This document shows, in pieces, positions 52,341-59,944 of a DNA stretch of 64,000 nt. Location: assembly GCF_041276405.1 (NCBI RefSeq), contig NZ_JBGGGT010000002.1:3586001-3650000 (forward strand), read 5' to 3'. Position numbers and translations under genes: made by a program. Numbering within the stretch: the stretch's first letter is position 1; each line of letters begins with the position of its first letter. This DNA comes from Microvirga sp. TS319. Lineage in GTDB: Bacteria; Pseudomonadota; Alphaproteobacteria; Rhizobiales; Beijerinckiaceae. Below the pieces are notes generated by a model. The model saw only the letters and a list, made by a program, of their open reading frames with translations. It did not search any database and was not told where the DNA came from.

Positions 52341-52635
52341 GTAGTCGAGAACTAGGTCGTCCTCGGGCGGCTGTCCGGCCTCTTGTCCGGATGCCCACCA
52401 ACCGGCACGCGACCACAGGCACGTGCGAATTTGGGCAGGAGTGAAATAAGACCTTTTGGCCCCGATCACAAGAGCCTTTCGGGCCTCCTGCGCAATTTTT
52501 TAACCCTGCTTCCGGAGGGGAATGGCGGCACCTCCATTCAGCCCCTATTAAGCGGGCCAAGCTCACCCATTTATGGATTGCGGCTTTTAAAATGCCGCCT
52601 CCTCCCGAAGACTCAGGACGAACAGTCTCTCAGCC
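52341..52635. other. divergent intergenic segment, likely promoters
   Basis: About 295 bases between the decarboxylase leader and the second opgG paralogue. I see no gene, repeat unit or clear operator. The stretch near 52494-52504 (GCAATTTTTTAAC) is AT-rich and could carry a promoter element. Confidence 0.4.
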
Positions 52636-54210
52636 ATGCTCGATTTCTCCCGCCGCGCCCTTCTGCAAAGCCTGCTCGCCGCGACCGCGCTCTCCGCCTG
52701 GGGTGGGCCAGCCTCAGCGCAAGCTCCGCAGAACGGCGTGCCGACGCCGGAACCGTTCCGATTCGAGGACGTGGTGCGCCGGGCCCGGGAGCTGGCGAGC
52801 GCCCCCTTCGAGGCGCCCCCCATGCAGCTGCCGGAGCCGCTCAACCGGCTGAGCTTCGACGATTACCGCGATATCCGCTTCCGGACGGACAAGGCCCTGC
52901 TCGCCACCAGCAACAGCCCGTTCCGGCTGCAATTGTTCCACCTCGGCTTCCTTTATCAGAGGCCGGTGACGGTCAACATCATCCGCGAGGGCGTGCCGAC
53001 TCCGGTTCCCTACCAGCGCGAGCTGTTCGATTATGGCCGCAACAAGATCGACAAGCCCCTGCCGGTGAATCTCGGCTTCGCGGGGTTCCGGCTGCATTAT
53101 CCGCTCAACAACCCGAAGGTGTTCGACGAGTTGATCGCCTTCCTGGGCGCAAGCTATTTCCGGTTCCTCGGGCGGGATCAGAAATACGGCCTCTCGGCGC
53201 GCGGGCTCGCCATCAACGTGGAAGGTGGAGAGCAGGAGGAGTTTCCGTCTTTCCGCGAGTTCTGGATCGAGACGCCCAAGCCGGATAGCACGCGGGCGAC
53301 GGTCTATGCGCTCCTCGACAGCCCGTCGATCGCCGGCGCCTACCGGTTCGAGATCTACCCCTCCAGGGAAACGACCCTCGACATCACGGCCACGCTCTTC
53401 CCGCGCCAGCGCATCGAGAATGTGGGCCTGGCCCCGCTCACCTCGATGTTCTTCGAAGGCGAGAACGACCGGAAGCCCACGGACGATTTCCGGCTGGAGC
53501 TTCACGATTCGGACGGACTGCTCATGCAGTCTGGCGCAGGCGAGTGGATCTGGCGTCCTTTGCGCAACCCGAACGGCAAGACGATCTCCTCGTTCTCCGA
53601 CAACAACCCGCGCGGTTTCGGCCTGATGCAGCGCGACCGGGTATTCGAGAACTACCAGGATCTGGAGGCCTATTACCACCAGCGCCCCGGCTACTGGGTG
53701 GAGCCGGTGGGCGATTGGGGCGAAGGCTGGGTCGAGCTCGTCGAGCTGCCGACGCCCGACGAGACCCACGACAACATCGTGGCCTATTGGCAGCCCAACA
53801 AGCCCTACGAAGCCGGTCAGGAGGTCACCTTCTCCTACCGCCTGCGGGCGGCCGCCGCCATCGGCACCATGCATTCGGGCGGAAAGGTGATCAACACCTT
53901 CCAGACCCCGCCCCGCGCCAGCGGCTCGAATGCGCCGAGCGATCGCACGCATCGCCGCTTCATCATCGACTTCGCCGGCGGCGACCTCGCCTACTACGCC
54001 GGAGCTCCCGACCTGGTGCAGCTGGTGCCCTCCACGTCCGTGGGTCAGATCACCAGCACGTTCCTCATGCCCAACGGCCATATCAACGGCTTCCGGGCCG
54101 CCATCGACGTGAAGCTGGAACCGGGCCAGTCCACCGATCTGCGCGCCTTCCTGCGCGCGGGGAACCGGGCGCTCACGGAAACCTGGACCTATCCCTGGGC
54201 CGTAGAGTAG
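52636..54210 (+). CDS. periplasmic glucan biosynthesis protein, OpgG/OpgD family (paralogue 2)
   Basis: This 524-residue protein has a Tat-like signal (DFSRRALLQSLLAATALS ending PASAQ). The MdoG domain follows, with FRFEDVVRRARELASAPF, LSFDDYRDIRFRTDKALL, YGLSARGLAINVEGG, NNPRGFGLMQRDRVFENY and DETHDNIVAYWQPN. It likely acts on periplasmic beta-glucans. Compared with paralogue 1 at 38234, the same blocks recur in the same order, so the two come from a duplication or separate acquisition. It may start the transcript that includes the ABC importer, whose binding-protein gene begins 98 bases later. Confidence 0.92.
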   Translation: MLDFSRRALLQSLLAATALSAWGGPASAQAPQNGVPTPEPFRFEDVVRRARELASAPFEAPPMQLPEPLNRLSFDDYRDIRFRTDKALLATSNSPFRLQLFHLGFLYQRPVTVNIIREGVPTPVPYQRELFDYGRNKIDKPLPVNLGFAGFRLHYPLNNPKVFDELIAFLGASYFRFLGRDQKYGLSARGLAINVEGGEQEEFPSFREFWIETPKPDSTRATVYALLDSPSIAGAYRFEIYPSRETTLDITATLFPRQRIENVGLAPLTSMFFEGENDRKPTDDFRLELHDSDGLLMQSGAGEWIWRPLRNPNGKTISSFSDNNPRGFGLMQRDRVFENYQDLEAYYHQRPGYWVEPVGDWGEGWVELVELPTPDETHDNIVAYWQPNKPYEAGQEVTFSYRLRAAAAIGTMHSGGKVINTFQTPPRASGSNAPSDRTHRRFIIDFAGGDLAYYAGAPDLVQLVPSTSVGQITSTFLMPNGHINGFRAAIDVKLEPGQSTDLRAFLRAGNRALTETWTYPWAVE

Positions 54211-54308
54211 CCGACCACTCTTGCCCACTGCTCTTGCCAACCGCCATGGAACCGCGCAGAACCGGCTCTGACGCAGGAACCGTCTGCGGCACGACAGGGG
54301 CACGCGCG

Positions 54309-55322
54309 ATGAAGCGGAATGCTTGGGCAGCAGGGCTGTTGATGATGGTCTCCGGCTGGAATGCGGCCCCTGCCGACGCGCAGCCCGCACCGCGGGAGAT
54401 CACCTTCGGGACCAACTGGCTCGCCCAGGCCGAGCATGGGGGCTATTATCAGGCGCTCGCGGACGGCACTTACGAGAAGTACGGCCTGAAGGTCACCATC
54501 GTGCCGGGCGGCCCGCGCGCCAACAACCGCATGCTCATGAGCGTCGGCAAGCTCGACTTCTACATGGGCGGCAGCCTGGTCCAGGCGTTTTCGGCGGTCG
54601 AGAAGGATATCCCGACCGTCGTGGTCGCGGCCCATTTCCAGAAGGATCCGCAGATCCTGATGAGCCACCCGGGTCAGGGCCTCGATACGTTCGATGCTCT
54701 CAGGGCCTCGAACGACATCCTGCTCTCGAAGGACGGCATGGCCACCTTCTTTCAATGGATGAAGGCCGAATACGGCTTCAAGGACGAGCAGGTGAAGCCC
54801 TATGGCTTCAGCCCCGCGCCCTTCATGGCCAACAGCCGGGCGGTGCAGCAGGGCTATGTGACCTCCGATCCGCTGGTGATCGCGAAGGCGGCGGGCTTCG
54901 AGCCCACCGTGTTCCTGCTCGCCGATCACGGCTTCAGCACCTATTCGACCACCATCGAGACGCGGCGCGACATGGTCGAGACGAACGCAGAACTCGTGCA
55001 GCGTTTCGTCGATGCGTCCACGATCGGCTGGTATCATTACCTTTATGGCGACAACCGGCCGGCGAACGCGCTCATCAAACGCGACAATCCCGAGATGACG
55101 GACGAGGTTCTGGCCTATGCCGTCGCGAAGATGAAGGAATACGGCATCGTCGATTCAGGCGATGCGCAAAAGCACGGCATCGGCGCCATGACCGAGGCGC
55201 GCATGAAGGACTTCTTCGACAAGATGGTGAAGGCAGGCCTCTTCAAGGCCGATCTCGACTACAGGAAGGCCTACACGCTGCAGTTCGTGAACAAGGATGT
55301 CGGTCTCGAGCTCAAGAAGTAG
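54309..55322 (+). CDS. ABC transporter substrate-binding protein, NMT1/SsuA-like
   Basis: This protein of about 337 residues has a signal peptide (AWAAGLLMMVSGWNAAPADAQ). The mature start EITFGTNWLAQAEHGGYYQAL is typical of NMT1 proteins that bind taurine, sulfonates, thiamine precursors or related small molecules. PGGPRANNRMLMSVGKLDFYMGG-like and NSRAVQQGYVTSDPLVIAK blocks agree. Ligand is unknown. The ATG at 54309 follows AGGGG; an upstream in-frame ATG at 54246 would give an unlikely long n-region. It is the first gene of a three-gene importer. Confidence 0.89.
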   Translation: MKRNAWAAGLLMMVSGWNAAPADAQPAPREITFGTNWLAQAEHGGYYQALADGTYEKYGLKVTIVPGGPRANNRMLMSVGKLDFYMGGSLVQAFSAVEKDIPTVVVAAHFQKDPQILMSHPGQGLDTFDALRASNDILLSKDGMATFFQWMKAEYGFKDEQVKPYGFSPAPFMANSRAVQQGYVTSDPLVIAKAAGFEPTVFLLADHGFSTYSTTIETRRDMVETNAELVQRFVDASTIGWYHYLYGDNRPANALIKRDNPEMTDEVLAYAVAKMKEYGIVDSGDAQKHGIGAMTEARMKDFFDKMVKAGLFKADLDYRKAYTLQFVNKDVGLELKK

Positions 55323-55356
55323 CTCGCTTCCGCCCGCACCCCGTCTTGCGAATCCA

Positions 55357-56133
55357 ATGAACATCCCTCCTCTCGTTTCGCTCGAACAGGTCGGAAAAGC
55401 CTTCGCCAACGGCGTGACGGCTCTCGACCGGTTCAGTCTCGACATCCGCGAGGGCGAGTTCCTGTCCCTGCTTGGTCCGTCGGGCTGCGGAAAGTCGACG
55501 GTCCTGCGTTTGATCGCCGGCCTCGCCGGGCCCTCGACAGGACGCATCGCCTGGCCCGGCTCCTTCGATGCAGACCATCGCGGCCGGATCGGCTTCGTGT
55601 TTCAGGAGCCGACGCTGATGCCCTGGGCTCCTGTGGCGGACAATGTCTGGCTGCCGCTGCGCCTGCGCGGCGTTTCACGGAAGGCGGCGCAGGATCGCAT
55701 CACTCAAAGCCTCGCGCTCGTGGGCCTGCAGGATTTCGCGAAGGCCTATCCGCGCGAACTCTCCGGCGGCATGAAGATGCGCGTTTCGATCGCCCGCGCA
55801 CTCAGCATGGAGCCGCGTCTTCTCCTGATGGACGAGCCCTTTGCCGCCCTCGACGAGATCACCCGCTTCAAGCTGAACGACGACCTTCTCGACGTGCAGA
55901 AGGAACTGAGCTGCACCGTGGTCTTCGTGACCCATTCGGTTTACGAGAGCGCCTATCTGTCGAACCGCATCGCCGTTCTGTCCCCGCGCCCCGGACGCGT
56001 CGTTGCCGAGATCGCGGGCGCCTCCTCCCGCGAGCGCGACGGCGACTTCCGGACGAGCCTCGCCTATGCGGATCTGTGCCGGAAGGTTTCGCAGGCCCTG
56101 ACGGGCAGCATGCGGGACGAGAGGCTGCCATGA
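55357..56133 (+). CDS. ABC transporter ATP-binding protein, SsuB/TauB-like
   Basis: This 258-residue ATPase has Walker A LLGPSGCGKSTVLR, Q-loop FVFQEPTLMPW, signature LSGGMKMRVSIARAL and Walker B RLLLMDEPFAALDE with the H-loop FVTHSVYESAYL. The THSVxEAxxLS pattern places it with nitrate/sulfonate/taurine-type importers. It lies between the binding protein and permease genes; its stop overlaps the permease start as ATGA. Confidence 0.93.
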   Translation: MNIPPLVSLEQVGKAFANGVTALDRFSLDIREGEFLSLLGPSGCGKSTVLRLIAGLAGPSTGRIAWPGSFDADHRGRIGFVFQEPTLMPWAPVADNVWLPLRLRGVSRKAAQDRITQSLALVGLQDFAKAYPRELSGGMKMRVSIARALSMEPRLLLMDEPFAALDEITRFKLNDDLLDVQKELSCTVVFVTHSVYESAYLSNRIAVLSPRPGRVVAEIAGASSRERDGDFRTSLAYADLCRKVSQALTGSMRDERLP

Positions 56134-56945
56134 TCCGCAATCCCCTCAAGCTGATCCTGCCGCTCGCGGTCTTCGTCGCGTTCATAGCCGCATGGGAGAC
56201 ATCCGTGCGTGTCGCCACGGTTCCGCCCTATATCCTGCCGGCCCCGAGCCTGATCGCATCGACCCTGAAAGCCGATTGGCCTCTGCTCTGGGCCTCGCTG
56301 CTGGTGACGCTGAAGACCACGCTCGCGGCCCTAGTCCTCGCGGTCGTCGGCGGCGTGGCGCTGGCCGTGGCGTTGAGCCTCTCGCGCATCGTCGAGTATT
56401 CGCTCTATCCCTTCGCGGTCGTGCTGCAGGTGACCCCTGTCATCGCCATCGCGCCCCTGCTGCTGATCTACATGCCGCAGGATCTGGCGGTGCTGGTCTG
56501 CGCTTGGCTCGTCGCCTTCTTCCCCGTTCTTTCGAATACCATGCTCGGGCTTCAATCCGTCGACAGAAACCTCCTGGAGCTGTTCCAGCTCTATGGCGTT
56601 CCATCGCGGCCGAGCCGGCCCGCGCGCATCCGCTCCCGGTTAAAGGCCCTCTGGTATCTGCGCCGCCCCGCAGCCCTCCCGGCTTTCCTCGCGGGCCTGC
56701 GCATCGCAGGTGGCTTGTCCCTCATCGGCGCGGTCGTCGCCGAGATGGCGGCCGGGTCGGCGGGAGCCGGGTCCGGATTGGCCTATCGGATCATCGAGAG
56801 CCAGTATCGGCTCAATATTCCCCGCCTGTTTGCCGCCCTCGTTCTCCTAGCGGCACTCGGGGTCGCCCTGTTCCTTGCCTTGAGTGTGCTCAGCAGGTTT
56901 CTGCTGCGGCACTGGCACGAAAGCGCCCTGCCCCCGGGGGGCTAA
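56130..56945 (+). CDS. ABC transporter permease, SsuC/TauC-like, with an insertion in the coupling loop
   Basis: This 271-residue protein has about six hydrophobic helices, as in SsuC-type permeases. The coupling (EAA) region reads LLELFQLYGVPS, then about ten extra residues rich in Pro, Arg and Ser (RPSRPARIRS), then RLKALWYLRRPAALPAFLAGLRIAGG. Relatives normally go straight from LYGAS to the L-W-L-P segment, so this looks like a small insertion. The reading frame is otherwise intact. Start coupled to the ATPase; the TAA stop is part of the following repeat. Confidence 0.88.
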   Translation: MIRNPLKLILPLAVFVAFIAAWETSVRVATVPPYILPAPSLIASTLKADWPLLWASLLVTLKTTLAALVLAVVGGVALAVALSLSRIVEYSLYPFAVVLQVTPVIAIAPLLLIYMPQDLAVLVCAWLVAFFPVLSNTMLGLQSVDRNLLELFQLYGVPSRPSRPARIRSRLKALWYLRRPAALPAFLAGLRIAGGLSLIGAVVAEMAAGSAGAGSGLAYRIIESQYRLNIPRLFAALVLLAALGVALFLALSVLSRFLLRHWHESALPPGG

Positions 56946-57037
56946 AGCATCGGACGCGGGAAGTGGATTTGCACTTTTGGCTCCGATGCTCCCACCATAG
57001 AAGAGCGCGTCGTGCGAATTTTGGATCCGATGCTCCC
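56943..57037. repeat. dispersed palindromic repeat cluster 11
   Basis: TAAAGCATCGGACGCGGGAAG... CACTTTTGGCTCCGATGCTC forms a foldback. A partial unit ending GGATCCGATGCTC follows. The TAA at the left edge terminates the permease. Confidence 0.8.
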
Positions 57038-57129
57038 ATGCGGGATCTGTTGACCGTTACAGATCTGTCATCGAAACGTCATGACTTCCTGCTCATGATG
57101 CTGTCATCGTTGCACCAGAGAGGCATTGC

Positions 57130-57657
57130 ATGGACAAGGACATCATTCATCCCGGCGTGAAAAGCGTCGGCTGGTCCCTGGTCCAAGCGGCGCGGCTTCA
57201 CCGCAGCCGCACGGGCGACAAGCTCTCCGAACTCGGCCTCTTCGCGGGCCAGGAACAGGTTCTCCAGGCTCTTGCCAGCTCCGGCCCCATGACCATGGGC
57301 GATCTGGCGGCCATTCTCCGGGTGCGCCCGCCCACAGCCTCCAAGACCGTATCGCGCCTCTCCTCCCTCAAGCTGGTCGAGCGGCACACGGAGCCGGGCG
57401 ACGCGCGCGTCGTGCGCGTGAAGCTGACCAAGGAAGGAAAGCGCAAAGCCGCCGCCATCGATGCTCTCTGGGACGAAGTGGAGGCGGAACTGCTCGCCGG
57501 CTTCGACAACAAGGACCGCAAGCGCCTCCGCAAGCTGCTGCGCAAGGCCGCCAAGAACCTGGCGGGTATCACGGGCGCCGATCAGACCGGCTTCGAAGCC
57601 GAGGACGATATCGAGGAACTGGGTGCCGAAGAGCCGGAACTCACCGCAACCGCCTGA
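57130..57657 (+). CDS. MarR family transcriptional regulator
   Basis: This 175-residue regulator has a winged helix-turn-helix in its middle (about 55-120): GPMTMGDLAAILRVRPPTASKTVSRLSSLKLVERHTEPGDARVVRVKLT is the core, given here by position with the wing at EPGDARVV. A long Ala/Lys/Arg-rich helix (about 125-150) should form the dimer interface, and an acidic tail with EAEDDIEELGAEEPEL follows. Its target is unknown. The ATG at 57130 begins MDKDIIHPG. The nearest downstream genes (TfoX-C protein, dehydrogenase) are candidates. Confidence 0.9.
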   Translation: MDKDIIHPGVKSVGWSLVQAARLHRSRTGDKLSELGLFAGQEQVLQALASSGPMTMGDLAAILRVRPPTASKTVSRLSSLKLVERHTEPGDARVVRVKLTKEGKRKAAAIDALWDEVEAELLAGFDNKDRKRLRKLLRKAAKNLAGITGADQTGFEAEDDIEELGAEEPELTATA

Positions 57658-57761
57658 GCCATCCCAAGCTCATTCTTCCTGACAGGGTGTCCCTCCATCG
57701 CGTCCGGCTGAAACTTGTTCTATCGTGCGTGCACGAAGCAGCAGGAGCCGAACCCGTTCTC

Positions 57762-58067
57762 ATGAGCGATGCACCCATCGACAGCCTGCCCGGCATCGGA
57801 CCGGTCACGCGGGACCGTTTGCAGGAGGCCGGGATCCGCACCGTGTCGGATCTGAAGGCCATCGGCTCGGTCGAGGCCTATCGCCGCCTCAAATTCATGC
57901 TGCCCCGACATGTGAACCTCAATGCCCTCTATGGGCTCGAAGCCGCCCTGCGCGGTTGCCATTGGCTCGACCTGCCCCAGGATGTGAGGACAGCCCTTCA
58001 GAAGGAGGCTCGCCTCGTCGAAGAAGCCTTCCGCCGGGGTCCCGCATCGCGCTGCACGATCGCCTGA
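57762..58067 (+). CDS. TfoX C-terminal domain protein
   Basis: This protein of about 101 residues carries the helix-hairpin-helix-like TfoX_C domain: IDSLPGIGPVTRDRLQEAGI, TVSDLKAIGSVEAYRRLK, and LNALYGLEAALRGCHWLDLP. It lacks the N-terminal TfoX domain of the competence regulator Sxy, as is common for stand-alone members whose role is unknown. AGGAG lies about 16 bases before the ATG, longer than ideal. It ends 17 bases before the dehydrogenase gene and is probably co-transcribed with it. Confidence 0.82.
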   Translation: MSDAPIDSLPGIGPVTRDRLQEAGIRTVSDLKAIGSVEAYRRLKFMLPRHVNLNALYGLEAALRGCHWLDLPQDVRTALQKEARLVEEAFRRGPASRCTIA

Positions 58068-58084
58068 AGACCAGAGACATCACC

Positions 58085-59056
58085 ATGAGCAAAGCCGACA
58101 TCCTCATGACCGCCCCGATGATGCCAGTTGTCATCGACGCACTCGACAGGGCATTCAATCTTCATCGCCTCTGGGAGCATGAGAATCGGGAAAATTACCT
58201 GAGCGAGATCGGCCCGCGCATTCGCGGCGTTGCCACGAGCACCCTTTACGGCCGCATGGACGCCACCCTGTTCGAGCGTCTCCCGAACCTCGAAATCGTC
58301 GCGAGCTTCGGCGTCGGCTACGACAACGTGGATGTCGCGGAAGCCGCCCGACGCGAGGTCATCGTCACCAACACGCCGGACGTGCTCAACGATGAAGTGG
58401 CGGATCTCACATTGGGCCTGCTTCTCGCAGCCCTGCGCAAGATCCCTCAAGCGGACCGGTATTTGCGCGATGGACGCTGGCTGACGGCGCCGTTTCCGTT
58501 GTCGAACACCCTGCGCGAGCGCAAGGTCGGAATCGTCGGCCTTGGCCGCATCGGGAAAGCCATCGCAAAACGCCTCGAGGGCTTCGGCGTCAGCATCGCC
58601 TATCATGGTCGCACACGCCAGGAGGATGTCGCCTACGCCTATCATCCGACGCTTCTCGGCATGGCGGAGGCGTGCGACGTCCTGATCGTGATCACCCCGG
58701 GCGGCACTGCCACGAAGCATCTCATCAATGCGGATGTCCTGAAGGCTCTTGGCTCCCATGGCGTTCTCATCAACGTGGCGCGTGGCAGCGTGGTGGACGA
58801 GCAGGCACTCATCGAGGCTCTGAAATCCGGGACGATCCTGACGGCAGGCCTCGACGTCTACGACGACGAGCCACGCGTTCCGCAGGAGCTGATCGACATG
58901 GAGCATGTGGTGCTTCTGCCTCATATCGCGTCCGGCTCCGTTCACACGCGCAACGCCATGGGCCAGCTCGTCGCCGACAATCTCATCTCCTGGTTCGACG
59001 GCAAGGGGCCACTGACGCCCGTTTCGGAAACGCCTTATCCCGGCAACAGGGCCTAG
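58085..59056 (+). CDS. D-isomer specific 2-hydroxyacid dehydrogenase
   Basis: This 323-residue NAD(P)-dependent enzyme reduces 2-oxoacids such as glyoxylate or hydroxypyruvate. The Rossmann motif is VGIVGLGRIGKAIAKRL. Catalytic residues appear as Arg in INVARGSVVDE, Glu in DVYDDEPRVP and His in LLPHIASGS. VASFGVGYDNVDV is the substrate-domain loop. GhrA/GhrB-like or gluconate 2-ketoreductase activity is likely; the exact substrate is unsure. Its nearness to the sugar-acid dehydratase and KDPG aldolase suggests sugar-acid metabolism. The TAG stop merges into the next repeat. Confidence 0.9.
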   Translation: MSKADILMTAPMMPVVIDALDRAFNLHRLWEHENRENYLSEIGPRIRGVATSTLYGRMDATLFERLPNLEIVASFGVGYDNVDVAEAARREVIVTNTPDVLNDEVADLTLGLLLAALRKIPQADRYLRDGRWLTAPFPLSNTLRERKVGIVGLGRIGKAIAKRLEGFGVSIAYHGRTRQEDVAYAYHPTLLGMAEACDVLIVITPGGTATKHLINADVLKALGSHGVLINVARGSVVDEQALIEALKSGTILTAGLDVYDDEPRVPQELIDMEHVVLLPHIASGSVHTRNAMGQLVADNLISWFDGKGPLTPVSETPYPGNRA

Positions 59057-59170
59057 AACATCGGACGTGAAAAGTGGAATCCACTTTTGGGATTCTCTCC
59101 GATGCTCCCTCCTGGTGGAGCGCATCGTTCTTGCGCAAAACCGGTTCTCGCTTCTGCGTCCGATGCGCTA
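59054..59170. repeat. dispersed palindromic repeat cluster 12
   Basis: TAGAACATCGGACGTGAAAAG... TTTTGGGATTCTCTCCGATGCTC is followed by GAGCGCATCGTTCTTGCGCAA... TGCGTCCGATGCGCTA. The two outer ends give TAG stop codons to both convergent neighbours: 59054-59056 for the dehydrogenase and 59168-59170 (minus) for the SDR. Confidence 0.9.
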
Positions 59171-59917
59171 AAGCGCGAATCCGCCATCCACCAAATGGAT
59201 GTGGCCCGTGGTGTAGCTCGCTTCATCGGAAGCGAGATAGACGGCCAGCGCCGCAACCTCCTCGGCCGTGCCCAGGCGCCCCATGGGCTGACGGTCGATG
59301 AAGGCCTGGCGCACCGTCTCGATGTCTTGGCCGGAACTCGCCGCCAGGGCCGCGATGCGCTCATCGAGCGACGGCGACTGCACGGTACCGGGGCATATGG
59401 CGTTGGCGCGAATCCCGCGCCTGATGAAATCGGCAGCCACCGCCTTGGTGAGACCGATCACCGCCGCCTTGGTGGCGCCGTATACGTATCGGTTCGGGAT
59501 GCCGCGCACGGAGGATGCGCCCGAGGCGATATTGACGATGGAGCCGCCACCCTTTTCCAGCATGCCCGGGAGAACGGCCCTGATGGTGCGATGCATGGAT
59601 TTCACGTTCAGATCGAACGAGAAATCCCAGTCCTCGTCCGAGCATTCGAGCACTGTACCGTGATGCACGAACCCGGCCGCGTTCACGAGAATATCGAAGG
59701 GCCCGTTCTCTGAGACGAGCCTATCGACCGCATCACCCGAGCGGACATCGAGCACACGCCGCGTCGCTGCTCTTTCAAGGCCTTCGAGCTTCGCCTCGTC
59801 GAGATCCGTCGCGCACACGTGCGCACCTTCGCGGAGAAAGGCCTCCGCGACGGCGCGGCCGATCCCCTGTCCCGCCGCGGTGACGAGAGCCGTCTTGCTG
59901 TTCAGCCGCCCCGCCAT
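59168..59917 (-). CDS. short-chain dehydrogenase/reductase, sugar-acid type
   Basis: This 249-residue classical SDR has the cofactor motif TAAGQGIGRAVAEAF (13-27), NNAG-like LVNAAG, catalytic Ser132, Tyr146 and Lys150 (YVYGATK), and the C-terminal TTGHIHLVDGGFAL. ATDLD after the second strand favours NAD+. Closest overall pattern is 2-keto-3-deoxy-L-fuconate dehydrogenase or 3-hydroxybutyrate dehydrogenase type 2. It is encoded 27 bases downstream of the sugar-acid dehydratase and probably oxidises or reduces its keto-deoxy product. Confidence 0.9.
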   Translation of the reverse strand: MAGRLNSKTALVTAAGQGIGRAVAEAFLREGAHVCATDLDEAKLEGLERAATRRVLDVRSGDAVDRLVSENGPFDILVNAAGFVHHGTVLECSDEDWDFSFDLNVKSMHRTIRAVLPGMLEKGGGSIVNIASGASSVRGIPNRYVYGATKAAVIGLTKAVAADFIRRGIRANAICPGTVQSPSLDERIAALAASSGQDIETVRQAFIDRQPMGRLGTAEEVAALAVYLASDEASYTTGHIHLVDGGFAL

Positions 59918-59944
59918 GACGCCCCCAAGCGCTTCGTGCCTGCC

